From Allodiplogaster sudhausi (lineage: Eukaryota > Nematoda > Chromadorea > Rhabditida > Diplogasteridae), in NCBI GenBank assembly GCA_945643635.1, contig CALZFC010000112.1:677501-741500 (forward strand): 64,000 bases of DNA, written 5' to 3'. The position numbers and the translations under genes were made by a program. Positions 1-30,290 of this stretch are shown here, piece after piece; the first letter of the stretch is position 1, and each line of letters opens with the position of its first letter. Under the pieces are notes generated by a model, which saw only the letters and a list, made by a program, of their open reading frames with translations, made no database searches and had not been told where the DNA came from.

Positions 1-434
1 CCGTCGGCTGGAAACGCGTCGGGCGCGCCGTACGTAAAAGCGACCCGTGCAGCGAGCGTGCAGCCGCGGCGCAGCACGGCGAGGTTGACGACGTGATCGG
101 ACACGGCGGCACGCCGCTTCCGCTTGTCTTGGCGGACGGCCTTCTGAAAATCACAAATGTTACTAAATTATATTTATTTAGGATAAAACAAGAATTAAAC
201 AATTTATTCGTATAGTATAATATGATTGAAATAGTGAAGAAGAGGAAGAAAATAGAAATCTATAACGAAATCGATAATGAACAGAGAATCGCTGACAGGC
301 AACATGGACATGTCGATGAACTTCTGAAAGCGGCAGGCCTGGCAGCGGTTGCGAGTGGCTCGCGAGATGAGACAGCCGCCGCCCTTGAGGCACGTGTAGC
401 GCGCGCCGCTGTCGACCGAGCGGCGAAAGAAACC
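1..434 (-). CDS. Nuclear receptor, partial: second zinc finger of the DNA-binding domain and hinge
   Basis: Two minus-strand exons are visible. Exon 434-297 (46 codons, both ends phase 0; acceptor cttcag, donor gtcagc) encodes GFFRRS followed by the second nuclear-receptor zinc finger, with spacing C-x5-C-x9-C-x2-C and the RNRCQACRFQK signature. Exon 143-1, after a 153-bp intron, starts KAVRQDKRKRR, the basic T/A-box region that follows the finger, and then runs off the window edge. These proteins are ligand-regulated or orphan nuclear transcription factors that bind hormone-response half sites. The usual QKC at the end of the finger reads QKF here. The ligand-binding domain would lie left of the window. 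The exon with the first finger (CxxC...CEGCK) should lie to the right; I found none in 435-716 or 10538-12000. It is therefore either beyond the minisatellite, lost, or too diverged to see. The subfamily cannot be assigned. Confidence 0.85.
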
Positions 435-716
435 CTGAAGATACGATAAGGAAATATGGGAGTAAAACATTAAAATAGGTATACATATGTATGTAGGCCC
501 ATGTCAAGTAAAAATTGTTTCTTTTAAGTAGAGGCGAAAATTCTGTCTCGGAATATATAATATTTCACTTTTTCCATACGTAATCATAGGAAAAATTTGA
601 ATCTTCTGAATTCTGGGGCAAAATTTTGTAATTAATATATCCGTATCTATGTACTTTAAAAAAGTACAAAAGTTAATAAAGAATTTCAACGTATATTAAA
701 AAAGGTAAATCAAAAT
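435..716. other. AT-rich spacer or intron between nuclear-receptor exon and satellite
   Basis: AT-rich sequence with no recognisable coding exon on either strand. The exon at 434 needs an upstream partner, so this is probably intron sequence of the nuclear-receptor gene that passes into the repeat array. Confidence 0.5.
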
Positions 717-3700
717 AGAGGGTGAGTGATAGTGATAGTGAGAGGGAGAGAAGAGGGTGAGTGATAGTGAGAGGGAGAGAAGAGGGTGAGTGATAGTGAG
801 AGGGAGAGAAGAGGGTGAGTGATAGTGAGAGGGAGAGAAGAGGGTGAGTGATAGTGAGAGGGAGAGAAGAGGGTGAGTGATAGTGAGAGGTAGAGAAGAA
901 AGTGAGTGATAGTGATAGTGAGAGGGAGAGAAGAGTGTGAGTGATAGTGAGAGGGAGAGAAGAGGGTGAGTGATAGTGAGAGGGAGAGAAGAGGATGAGT
1001 GATAGTGAGTGGGAGAGAAGAGGGTGAGTGATAGTGAGAGGGAGAGAAGAGGGTGAGTGATAGTGATAGTGAGAGGGAGAGAAGAGGGTGAGTGATAGTG
1101 AGAGTGAGAGGGAGAGAAGAGGGTGAGTGATAGTGAGAGGGAGAGAAGAGGGTGAGTGATAGTGATAGTGAGAGGGAGAGAAGAGGGTGAGTGATAGTGA
1201 GAGTGAGAGGGAGAGAAGAGGGTGAGTGATAGTGAGAGTGAGAGGGAGAGAAGAGGGTGAGTGATAGTGAGAGGGAGAGAAGAGGGTGAGTGATAGTGAG
1301 AGGGAGAGAAGAGGGTGAGTGATAGTGAGAGGGAGAGAAGAGGGTGAGTGATAGTGAGAGGTAGAGAAGAAAGTGAGTGATAGTGATAGTGAGAGGGAGA
1401 GAAGAGGGTGAGTGATAGTGAGAGTGAGAGGGAGAGAAGAGGGTGAGTGATAGTGAGAGGGAGAGAAGAGGGTGAGTGATAGTGAGAGTGAGAGGGAGAG
1501 AAGAGAGTGAGTGATAGTGAGAGTGAGAGGGAGAGAAGAGGGTGAGTGATAGTGAGAGGGAGAGAAGAGGGTGAGTGATAGTGAGAGGGAGATAAGAGGG
1601 TGAGTGATAGTGATAGTGAGAGGGAGAGAAGAGGGTGAGTGATAGTGAGAGTGAGAGGGAGAGAAGAGAGTGAGTGATAGTGATAGTGAGAGGGAGAGAA
1701 GAGGGTGAGTGATAGTGATAGTGAGAGGGAGAGAAGAGGGTGAGTGATAGTGAGAGTGAGAGGGAGAGAAGAGGGTGAGTGATAGTGAGAGTGAGAGGGA
1801 GAGAAGAGGGTGAGTGATAGTGAGAGGGAGAGAAGAGGGTGAGTGATAGTGAGAGGGAGAGAAGAGGGTGAGTGATAGTGAGAGGTAGAGAAGAAAGTGA
1901 GTGATAGTGATAGTGAGAGGGAGAGAAGAGTGTGAGTGATAGTGAGAGGGAGAGAAGAGGGTGAGTGATAGTGAGAGGGAGAGAAGAGGGTGAGTGATAG
2001 TGAGAGGGAGAGAAGAGGGTGAGTGATAGTGATAGTGAGAGGGAGAGAAGAGGGTGAGTGATAGTGAGAGTGAGAGGGAGAGAAGAGGGTGAGTGATAGT
2101 GAGAGGGAGAGAAGAGGGTGAGTGATAGTGAGAGTGAGAGGGAGAGAAGAGAGTGAGTGATAGTGAGAGTGAGAGGGAGAGAAGAGGGTGAGTGATAGTG
2201 AGAGGGAGAGAAGAGGGTGAGTGATAGTGAGAGGGAGAGAAGAGGGTGAGTGATAGTGAGAGGGAGAGAAGAGGGTGAGTGATAGTGATAGTGAGAGGGA
2301 GAGAAGAGGGTGAGTGATAGTGAGAGGGAGAGAAGAGGGTGAGTGATAGTGAGAGGGAGAGAAGAGGGTGAGTGATAGTGAGAGGGAGAGAAGAGGGTGA
2401 GTGATAGTGATAGTGAGAGGGAGAGAAGAGGGTGAGTGATAGTGTGAGGGAGAGAAGAGGGTGAGTGATAGTGAGAGGGAGAGAAGAGGGTGAGTGATAG
2501 TGAGAGGGAGAGAAGAGGGTGAGTGATAGTGATAGTGAGAGGGAGAGAAGAGGGTGAGTGATAGTGATAGTGAGAGGGAGAGAAGAGGGTGAGTGATAGT
2601 GAGAGGGAGAGAAGAGGGTGAGTGATAGTGAGAGGGAGAGAAGAGGGTGAGTGATAGTGAGAGGGAGAGAAGAGGGTGAGTGATAGTGATAGTGAGAGGG
2701 AGAGAAGAGGGTGAGTGATAGTGATAGTGAGAGGGAGAGAAGAGGGTGAGTGATAGTGAGAGGAAGAGAAGAGGGTGAGTGATAGTGAGAGGGAGAGAAG
2801 AGGGTGAGTGATAGTGAGAGGGAGAGAAGAGGGTGAGTGATAGTGAGAGGGAGAGAAGAGGATGAGTGATAGTGAGTGGGAGAGAAGAGGGTGAGTGATA
2901 GTGAGAGGGAGAGAAGAGGGTGAGTGATAGTGATAGTGAGAGGGAGAGAAGAGGGTGAGTGATAGTGAGAGTGAGAGGGAGAGAAGAGGGTGAGTGATAG
3001 TGAGAGGGAGAGAAGAGGGTGAGTGATAGTGATAGTGAGAGGGAGAGAAGAGGGTGAGTGATAGTGAGAGTGAGAGGGAGAGAAGAGGGTGAGTGATAGT
3101 GAGAGTGAGAGGGAGAGAAGAGGGTGAGTGATAGTGAGAGGGAGAGAAGAGTGTGAGTGATAGTGAGAGGGAGAGAAGAGGGTGAGTGATAGTGAGAGGG
3201 AGAGAAGAGGATGAGTGATAGTGAGTGGGAGAGAAGAGGGTGAGTGATAGTGAGAGGGAGAGAAGAGGGTGAGTGATAGTGATAGTGAGAGGGAGAGAAG
3301 AGGGTGAGTGATAGTGAGAGTGAGAGGGAGAGAAGAGGGTGAGTGATAGTGAGAGGGAGAGAAGAGGGTGAGTGATAGTGATAGTGAGAGGGAGAGAAGA
3401 GGGTGAGTGATAGTGAGAGTGAGAGGGAGAGAAGAGGGTGAGTGATAGTGAGAGTGAGAGGGAGAGAAGAGGGTGAGTGATAGTGAGAGGGAGAGAAGAG
3501 GGTGAGTGATAGTGAGAGGGAGAGAAGAGGGTGAGTGATAGTGAGAGGTAGAGAAGAAAGTGAGTGATAGTGATAGTGAGAGGGAGAGAAGAGTGTGAGT
3601 GATAGTGAGAGGGAGAGAAGAGGGTGAGTGATAGTGAGAGGGAGAGAAGAGGGTGAGTGATAGTGAGAGGGAGAGAAGAGGGTGAGTGATAGTGATAGTG

Positions 3701-6700
3701 AGAGGGAGAGAAGAGGGTGAGTGATAGTGAGAGTGAGAGGGAGAGAAGAGGGTGAGTGATAGTGAGAGGGAGAGAAGAGGGTGAGTGATAGTGAGAGTGA
3801 GAGGGAGAGAAGAGAGTGAGTGATAGTGAGAGTGAGAGGGAGAGAAGAGGGTGAGTGATAGTGAGAGGGAGAGAAGAGGGTGAGTGATAGTGAGAGGGAG
3901 AGAAGAGGGTGAGTGATAGTGATAGTGAGAGGGAGAGAAGAGGGTGAGTGATAGTGAGAGGGAGAGAAGAGGGTGAGTGATAGTGAGAGGGAGAGAAGAG
4001 GGTGAGTGATAGTGAGAGGGAGAGAAGAGGGTGAGTGATAGTGATAGTGAGAGGGAGAGAAGAGGGTGAGTGATAGTGTGAGGGAGAGAAGAGGGTGAGT
4101 GATAGTGAGAGGGAGAGAAGAGGGTGAGTGATAGTGAGAGGGAGAGAAGAGGGTGAGTGATAGTGATAGTGAGAGGGAGAGAAGAGGGTGAGTGATAGTG
4201 ATAGTGAGAGGGAGAGAAGAGGGTGAGTGATAGTGTGAGGGAGAGAAGAGGGTGAGTGAGAGTGAGAGGGAGAGAAGAGGGTGAGTGATAGTGAGAGGGA
4301 GAGAAGAGGGTGAGTGATAGTGAGAGGGAGAGAAGAGGGTGAGTGATAGTGATAGTGAGAGGGAGAGAAGAGGGTGAGTGATAGTGATAGTGAGAGGGAG
4401 AGAAGAGGGTGAGTGATAGTGAGAGGGAGAGAAGAGGGTGAGTGATAGTGAGAGGGAGAGAAGAGGGTGAGTGATAGTGAGAGGGAGAGAAGAGGGTGAG
4501 TGATAGTGATAGTGAGAGGGAGAGAAGAGGGTGAGTGATAGTGATAGTGAGAGGGAGAGAAGAGGGTGAGTGATAGTGAGAGGAAGAGAAGAGGGTGAGT
4601 GATAGTGAGAGGGAGAGAAGAGGGTGAGTGATAGTGAGAGGGAGAGAAGAGGGTGAGTGATAGTGAGAGGGAGAGAAGAGGGTGAGTGATAGTGAGAGGG
4701 AGAGAAGAGGGTGAGTGATAGTGAGAGGGAGAGAAGAAAGTGAGTGATAGTGATAGTGAGAGGGAGAGAAGAGTGTGAGTGATAGTGAGAGGGAGAGAAG
4801 AGGGTGAGTGATAGTGAGAGGGAGAGAAGAGGATGAGTGATAGTGAGTGGGAGAGAAGAGGGTGAGTGATAGTGAGAGGGAGAGAAGAGGGTGAGTGATA
4901 GTGATAGTGAGAGGGAGAGAAGAGGGTGAGTGATAGTGAGAGTGAGAGGGAGAGAAGAGGGTGAGTGATAGTGAGAGGGAGAGAAGAGGGTGAGTGATAG
5001 TGAGAGTGAGAGGGAGAGAAGAGGGTGAGTGATAGTGAGAGTGAGAGGGAGAGAAGAGAGTGAGTGATAGTGAGAGGGAGAGAAGAGGGTGAGTGATAGT
5101 GAGAGGGAGAGAAGAGGGTGAGTGATAGTGAGAGGGAGAGAAGAGGGTGAGTGATAGTGATAGTGAGAGGGAGAGAAGAGGGTGAGTGATAGTGAGAGGG
5201 AGAGAAGAGGGTGAGTGATAGTGAGAGGGAGAGAAGAGGGTGAGTGATAGTGAGAGGGAGAGAAGAGGGTGAGTGATGGTGATAGTGAGAGGGAGAGAAG
5301 AGGGTGAGTGATAGTGTGAAGGAGAGAAGAGGGTGAGTGATAGTGAGAGGGAGAGAAGAGGGTGAGTGATAGTGAGAGGGAGAGAAGAGGGTGAGTGATA
5401 GTGAGAGGGAGAGAAGAGGGTGAGTGATAGTGATAGTGAGAGGGAGAGAAGAGGGTGAGTGATAGTGATAGTAAGAGGGAGAGAAGAGGGTGAGTGATAG
5501 TGAGAGGGAGAGAAGAGGGTGAGTGATAGTGAGAGGGAGAGAAGAGGGTGAGTGATAGTGAGAGGGAGAGAAGAGGGTGAGTGATAGTGATAGTGAGAGG
5601 GAGAGAAGAGGGTGAGTGATAGTGATAGTGAGAGGGAGAGAAGAGGGTGAGTGATAGTGAGAGGAAGAGAAGAGGGTGAGTGATAGTGAGAGGGAGAGAA
5701 GAGGGTGAGTGATAGTGAGAGGGAGAGAAGAGGGTGAGTGATAGTGAGAGGGAGAGAAGAGGGTGAGTGATAGTGATAGTGAGAGGGAGAGAAGAGGGTG
5801 AGTGATATTGAGAGTGAGAGGGAGAGAAGAGGGTGAGTGATAGTGAGAGGGAGAGAAGAGGGTGAGTGATAGTGAGAGGGAGAGAAGAGGGTGAGTGATA
5901 GTGAGAGGGAGAGAAGTGGGTGAGTGATAGTGAGAGGGAGAGAAGAGGGTGAGTGATAGTGAGAGTAAGAGGGAGAGAAGAGGGTGAGTGAGAGTGAGAG
6001 GGAGAGAAGAGGGTGAGTGATAGTGAGAGGGAGAGAAGTGGGTGAGTGATAGTGAGAGGGAGAGAAGAGGGTGAGTGATAGTGAGAGTGAGAGGGAGAGA
6101 AGAGGGTGAGTGAGAGTGAGAGGGAGAGAAGAGGGTGAGTGATAGTGAGAGTGAGAGGGAGAGAAGAGGGTGAGTGATAGTGAGAGGGAGAGAAGAGGGT
6201 GAGTGATAGTGAGAGGGAGAGAAGAGGGTGAGTGATAGTGAGAGGGAGAGAAGAGGGTGAGTGATAGTGAGAGGGAGAGAAGAGGGTGAGTGATAGTGAT
6301 AGTGAGAGGGAGAGAAGAGGGTGAGTGATAGTGTGAAGGAGAGAAGAGGGTGAGTGATAGTGAGAGGGAGAGAAGAGGGTGAGTGATAGTGAGAGGGAGA
6401 GAAGAGGGTGAGTGATAGTGAGAGGGAGAGAAGAGGGTGAGTGATAGTGATAGTGAGAGGGAGAGAAGAGGGTGAGTGATAGTGATAGTGAGAGGGAGAG
6501 AAGAGGGTGAGTGATAGTGAGAGGGAGAGAAGAGGGTGAGTGATAGTGAGAGGGAGAGAAGAGGGTGAGTGATAGTGAGAGGGAGAGAAGAGGGTGAGTG
6601 ATAGTGATAGTGAGAGGGAGAGAAGAAAGTGAGTGATAGTGATAGTGAGAGGGAGAGAAGAGTGTGAGTGATAGTGAGAGGGAGAGAAGAGGGTGAGTGA

Positions 6701-9700
6701 TAGTGAGAGGGAGAGAAGAGGATGAGTGATAGTGAGTGGGAGAGAAGAGGGTGAGTGATAGTGAGAGGGAGAGAAGAGGGTGAGTGATAGTGATAGTGAG
6801 AGGGAGAGAAGAGGGTGAGTGATAGTGAGAGTGAGAGGGAGAGAAGAGGGTGAGTGATAGTGAGAGGGAGAGAAGAGGGTGAGTGATAGTGATAGTGAGA
6901 GGGAGAGAAGAGGGTGAGTGATAGTGAGAGTGAGAGGGAGAGAAGAGGGTGAGTGATAGTGAGAGGGAGAGAAGAGGGTGAGTGATAGTGAGAGGTAGAG
7001 AAGAAAGTGAGTGATAGTGATAGTGAGAGGGAGAGAAGAGTGTGAGTGATAGTGAGAGGGAGAGAAGAGGGTGAGTGATAGTGAGAGGGAGAGAAGAGGA
7101 TGAGTGATAGTGAGTGGGAGAGAAGAGGGTGAGTGAGAGTGAGAGGGAGAGAAGAGGGTGAGTGATAGTGAGAGGGAGAGAAGAGGGTGAGTGATAGTGA
7201 GAGTGAGAGGGAGAGAAGAGAGTGAGTGATAGTGAGAGTGAGAGGGAGAGAAGAGGGTGAGTGATAGTGAGAGGGAGAGAAGAGGGTGAGTGATAGTGAG
7301 AGGGAGAGAAGAGGGTGAGTGATAGTGAGAGGGAGAGAAGAGGGTGAGTGATAATGATAGTGAGAGGGAGAGAAGAGGGTGAGTGATAGTGAGAGGGATA
7401 GAAGAGGGTGAGTGATAGTGAGAGGGAGAGAAGAGGGTGAGTGATAGTGAGAGGGAGAGAAGAGGGTGAGTGATAGTGATAGTGAGAGGGAGAGAAGAGG
7501 GTGAGTGATAGTGTGAGGGAGAGAAGAGGGTGAGTGATAGTGAGAGGGAGAGAAGAGGGTGAGTGATAGTGAGAGGGAGAGAAGAGAGTGAGTGATAGTG
7601 ATAGTGAGAGGGAGAGAAGAGGGTGAGTGATAGTGATAGTGAGAGGGAGAGAAGAGGGTGAGTGATAGTGATAGTGAGAGGGAGAGAAGAGGGTGAGTGA
7701 TAGTGAGAGTGAGAGGGAGAGAAGAGGGTGAGTGATAGTGAGAGGGAGAGAAGAGGGTGAGTGATAGTGATAGTGAGAGGGAGAGAAGAGGGTGAGTGAT
7801 AGTGAGAGTGAGAGGGAGAGAAGAGGGTGAGTGATAGTGAGAGGGAGAGAAGAGGGTGAGTGATAGTGAGAGGTAGAGAAGAAAGTGAGTGATAGTGATA
7901 GTGAGAGGGAGAGAAGAGTGTGAGTGATAGTGAGAGGGAGAGAAGAGGGTGAGTGATAGTGAGAGGGAGAGAAGAGGATGAGTGATAGTGAGTGGGAGAG
8001 AAGAGGGTGAGTGAGAGTGAGAGGGAGAGAAGAGGGTGAGTGATAGTGAGAGGGAGAGAAGAGGGTGAGTGATAGTGAGAGTGAGAGGGAGAGAAGAGAG
8101 TGAGTGATAGTGAGAGTGAGAGGGAGAGAAGAGGGTGAGTGATAGTGAGAGGGAGAGAAGAGGGTGAGTGATAGTGAGAGGGAGAGAAGAGGGTGAGTGA
8201 TAGTGAGAGGGAGAGAAGAGGGTGAGTGATAATGATAGTGAGAGGGAGAGAAGAGGGTGAGTGATAGTGAGAGGGATAGAAGAGGGTGAGTGATAGTGAG
8301 AGGGAGAGAAGAGGGTGAGTGATAGTGAGAGGGAGAGAAGAGGGTGAGTGATAGTGATAGTGAGAGGGAGAGAAGAGGGTGAGTGATAGTGTGAGGGAGA
8401 GAAGAGGGTGAGTGATAGTGAGAGGGAGAGAAGAGGGTGAGTGATAGTGAGAGGGAGAGAAGAGAGTGAGTGATAGTGATAGTGAGAGGGAGAGAAGAGG
8501 GTGAGTGATAGTGATAGTGAGAGGGAGAGAAGAGGGTGAGTGATAGTGAGAGGGAGAGAAGAGGGTGAGTGATAGTGAGAGGGAGAGAAGAGGATGAGTG
8601 ATAGTGAGTGGGAGAGAAGAGGGTGAGTGATAGTGAGAGGGAGAGAAGAGGGTGAGTGATAGTGAGAGGGAGAGAAGAAAGTGAGTGATAGTGATAGTGA
8701 GAGGGAGAGAAGAGTGTGAGTGATAGTGAGAGGGAGAGAAGAGGGTGAGTGATAGTGAGAGGGAGAGAAGAGGATGAGTGATAGTGAGTGGGAGAGAAGA
8801 GGGTGAGTGATAGTGAGAGGGAGAGAAGAGGGTGAGTGATAGTGATAGTGAGAGGGAGAGAAGAGGGTGAGTGATAGTGAGAGTGAGAGGGAGAGAAGAG
8901 GGTGAGTGATAGTGAGAGGGAGAGAAGAGGGTGAGTGATAGTGAGAGTGAGAGGGAGAGAAGAGGGTGAGTGATAGTGAGAGTGAGAGGGAGAGAAGAGG
9001 GTGAGTGATAGTGAGAGGGAGAGAAGAGGGTGAGTGATAGTGAGAGGGAGAGAAGAGGGTGAGTGATAGTGAGAGGGAGAGAAGAGGGTGAGTGATAGTG
9101 ATAGTGAGAGGGAGAGAAGAGGGTGAGTGATAGTGAGAGGGAGAGAAGAGGGTGAGTGATAGTGAGAGGGAGAGAAGAGGGTGAGTGATAGTGAGAGGGA
9201 GAGAAGAGGGTGAGTGATAGTGATAGTGAGAGGGAGAGAAGAGGGTGAGTGATAGTGTGAAGGAGAGAAGAGGGTGAGTGATAGTGAGAGGGAGAGAAGA
9301 GGGTGAGTGATAGTGAGAGGGAGAGAAGAGGGTGAGTGATAGTGAGAGGGAGAGAAGAGGGTGAGTGATAGTGATAGTGAGAGGGAGAGAAGAGGGTGAG
9401 TGATAGTGATAGTGAGAGGGAGAGAAGAGGGTGAGTGATAGTGAGAGGGAGAGAAGAGGGTGAGTGATAGTGAGAGGGAGAGAAGAGGGTGAGTGATAGT
9501 GAGAGGGAGAGAAGAGGGTGAGTGATAGTGATAGTGAGAGGGAGAGAAGAGGGTGAGTGATAGTGATAGTGAGAGGGAGAGAAGAGGGTGAGTGATAGTG
9601 AGAGGAAGAGAAGAGGGTGAGTGATAGTGAGAGGGAGAGAAGAGGGTGAGTGATAGTGAGAGGGAGAGAAGAGGGTGAGTGATAGTGAGAGGGAGAGAAG

Positions 9701-10537
9701 AGGGTGAGTGATAGTGATAGTGAGAGGGAGAGAAGAGGGTGAGTGATATTGAGAGTGAGAGGGAGAGAAGAGGGTGAGTGATAGTGAGAGGGAGAGAAGA
9801 GGGTGAGTGATAGTGAGAGTGAGAGGGAGAGAAGAGGGTGAGTGATAGTGAGAGTGAGAGGGAGAGAAGAGGGTGAGTGATAGTGAGAGGGAGAGAAGAG
9901 GGTGAGTGATAGTGAGAGGGAGAGAAGAGGGTGAGTGATAGTGAGAGTGAGAGGGAGAGAAGAGGGTGAGTGATAGTGAGAGGGAGAGAAGAGGGTGAGT
10001 GATAGTGAGAGGGAGAGAAGAGGGTGAGTGATAGTGAGAGGGAGAGAAGAGGGTGAGTGATAGTGAGAGTGAGAGGGAGAGAAGAGGGTGAGTGATAGTG
10101 AGAGGGAGAGAAGAGGGTGAGTGATAGTGAGAGGGAGAGAAGAGGGTGAGTGATAGTGAGAGGGAGAGAAGAGGGTGAGTGATAGTGAGAGGGAGAGAAG
10201 AGGGTGAGTGATAGTGAGAGTGAGAGGGAGAGAAGAGGGTGAGTGAGAGTGAGAGGGAGAGAAGAGGGTGAGTGATAGTGAGAGTGAGAGGGAGAGAAGA
10301 GGGTGAGTGATAGTGAGAGGGAGAGAAGAGGGTGAGTGATAGTGAGAGGGAGAGAAGAGGGTGAGTGATAGTGAGAGGGAGAGAAGAGGGTGAGTGATAG
10401 TGAGAGGGAGAGAAGAGGGTGAGTGATAGTGAGAGGGAGAGAAGAGGGTGAGTGATAGTGAGAGGGAGAGAAGAGGGTGAGTGATAGTGAGAGTGAGAGG
10501 GAGAGAAGAGGGTGAGTGATAGTGAGAGTGAGAGGGA
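717..10537. repeat. 9.8-kb minisatellite array of 29-bp and 35-bp units
   Basis: An uninterrupted tandem array of roughly 300 units. The basic unit is 29 bp and contains the core GGGTGAGTGATAGTGAGAGG. Many units are 35 bp because of one extra hexamer, GTGATA or GTGAGA. Single-base variants recur in groups: a GGTAGAGAAGAAAG type, a GGATGAG...GAGTGGG type, GTGTGAAGG, GATATTGAG and ATAATGATAG. They show that blocks of many units were duplicated together. The strand is almost pure purine apart from regular T residues. The minus strand lacks stop codons in at least two frames across the array, because 29 and 35 are both 2 modulo 3 and neither unit makes a minus-strand stop. The result is a 29-residue periodic S/L/T/H/P peptide with no sign of being a real protein. 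The array begins and ends abruptly in unique sequence and may lie inside an intron of the nuclear receptor. Confidence 0.97.
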
Positions 10538-12006
10538 CTGAACCAAAGTAAACGTAGTGTACACATGTAGAAAGCTAAAAATTTACACGAAATCGGACAG
10601 AAAGAGGTAATGCTCAAAGAAATGAGAAATAAATTTCGAGACAAAATGGTAACGGTAATGTAGAGCCGAAGGGAGTTATGGGCTGATGCACGCACAGCGG
10701 ATGCCATGCGGTCTGATTTGGCGCGAATGATCATTGAGAGACGAGATTGAAAGAGAGAGAGAGAGAGAGAAAGAGAGGGAGATGCTGAGAGTTCGAAGAA
10801 GAGACGGAGAGATTAGCCTCTTTCTTTCTCTCACTCTCTCATTGGTACTCACACTCTCTCGCCGGAATGTCCTCATGGACCCGCACAACGCAACAGGAGT
10901 GTACTGGGTCATGACCCGTCATCGCCTGCCAAGAGTGCGTCTTGCCAGTGGCAAATGTTTTTTTTGCCTCGCTTTCAGCACTGTGCCAGCGATCACTTTG
11001 AAGCTCATTAACACATTCATTCATATATATTTATTTATAATTTAGAAAAGTAGGTAACAATAATGAAGCAATTATCACTTTGCACAAGAACAATCATAGA
11101 AGCATCATATAAATTAATATTAAAGGCGCCAAATTAGCAATCGATTTGAATGCGAATTAGATAAAAAGCTTTGCATTCAGATAGAGAGTAAATAATAAAA
11201 TTCGACAACTCTTTTCCCTCTCTCCCCCTCTATTTCTCTCTCTCTCTCTCTATCTCTCTCTCTTTCTTTACATTTTTGATTTTCTACTGTTCATATATCT
11301 TCATATCTTGCTTCTTATCATAACATTGATTTAGATTAACTTGAAATAAAATTACTTAATCGGTGTCTTTTATAGGCCGCCCGCCGCTCCAGTGAACCCG
11401 ATTTACAGCGACACCAAAGAGTCAATGAGGAAAGAGCGACAGAGAGTGACAGAGAGAGAGAGAGAAAGAGAGAGGGAGAGAAAGAGAGACGGAGAGAAAG
11501 AGAGAGGGAGAGAAAGAGAGAGAAATACAGAGAGTGATAATTGGAGATTGAGAGAGTAAGACAGAAAGTGAGCTAATAAGATTTTAGATAAAGAAAATTT
11601 TAAATATGATGTACAAATGAATAGATAAGAGTGACATATAGATAAGAAGGAAGCTGTGAGCTTATTCACATATTAACCATAATTCTCGAAATGTTTTTTT
11701 TTAACCGAAAAATCGAAAAAGAACAAATTCCGCATTGCACAGTTTAGCATCAGAAGACTATTCGGATGTCTCGCCTACCGTAGATTTAGGTGGGCATTAA
11801 CACACCAAATATTTTGAATATTTCTGGAAAATTGCTATTATTTTATATCTTTTCCTATTGTTTGCTTTCTTTTTTATAAAGTTGTTATGACTCGTCGATT
11901 TTAACGTTGCACGCCTTTATTTATGTAGAAATGCTATTAGCATTGCAATAACGTTGATTGTTTTTTTTTTTACAAATTTGTAAAGTGATTCTCCATTTCG
12001 TTACAG
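10538..12006. other. Spacer with GA/CT tracts, no confident gene
   Basis: Unique sequence between the satellite and the first helicase exon. It has (GA)n or (CT)n tracts near 10750-10785, 10825-10860, 11219-11265 and 11450-11525. A stretch after 11376 (acceptor-like tttatag, then an open frame beginning PPAAPVNPIYSDTKESMRK that enters a GA tract) could be an upstream exon, but nothing confirms it. The interval presumably holds the promoter and 5' UTR of the helicase gene; no core promoter motif is evident. Confidence 0.4.
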
Positions 12007-12035
12007 GGCATCGTGTCTTCTCCAGAGAGGTGGCC

Positions 12036-30290
<18,255 letters not shown>

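Noticed and set aside
717..10537. CRISPR-like array
   Set aside because: Units are contiguous with no unique spacers, the length variation is a hexamer gain, and the setting is an animal genome.
673..10734. Minus-strand open frames of more than 3,200 codons across the satellite
   Set aside because: They exist only because the repeat unit has no minus-strand stop. The same text appears in more than one frame, composition is extreme, and no domain or plausible start context is seen.
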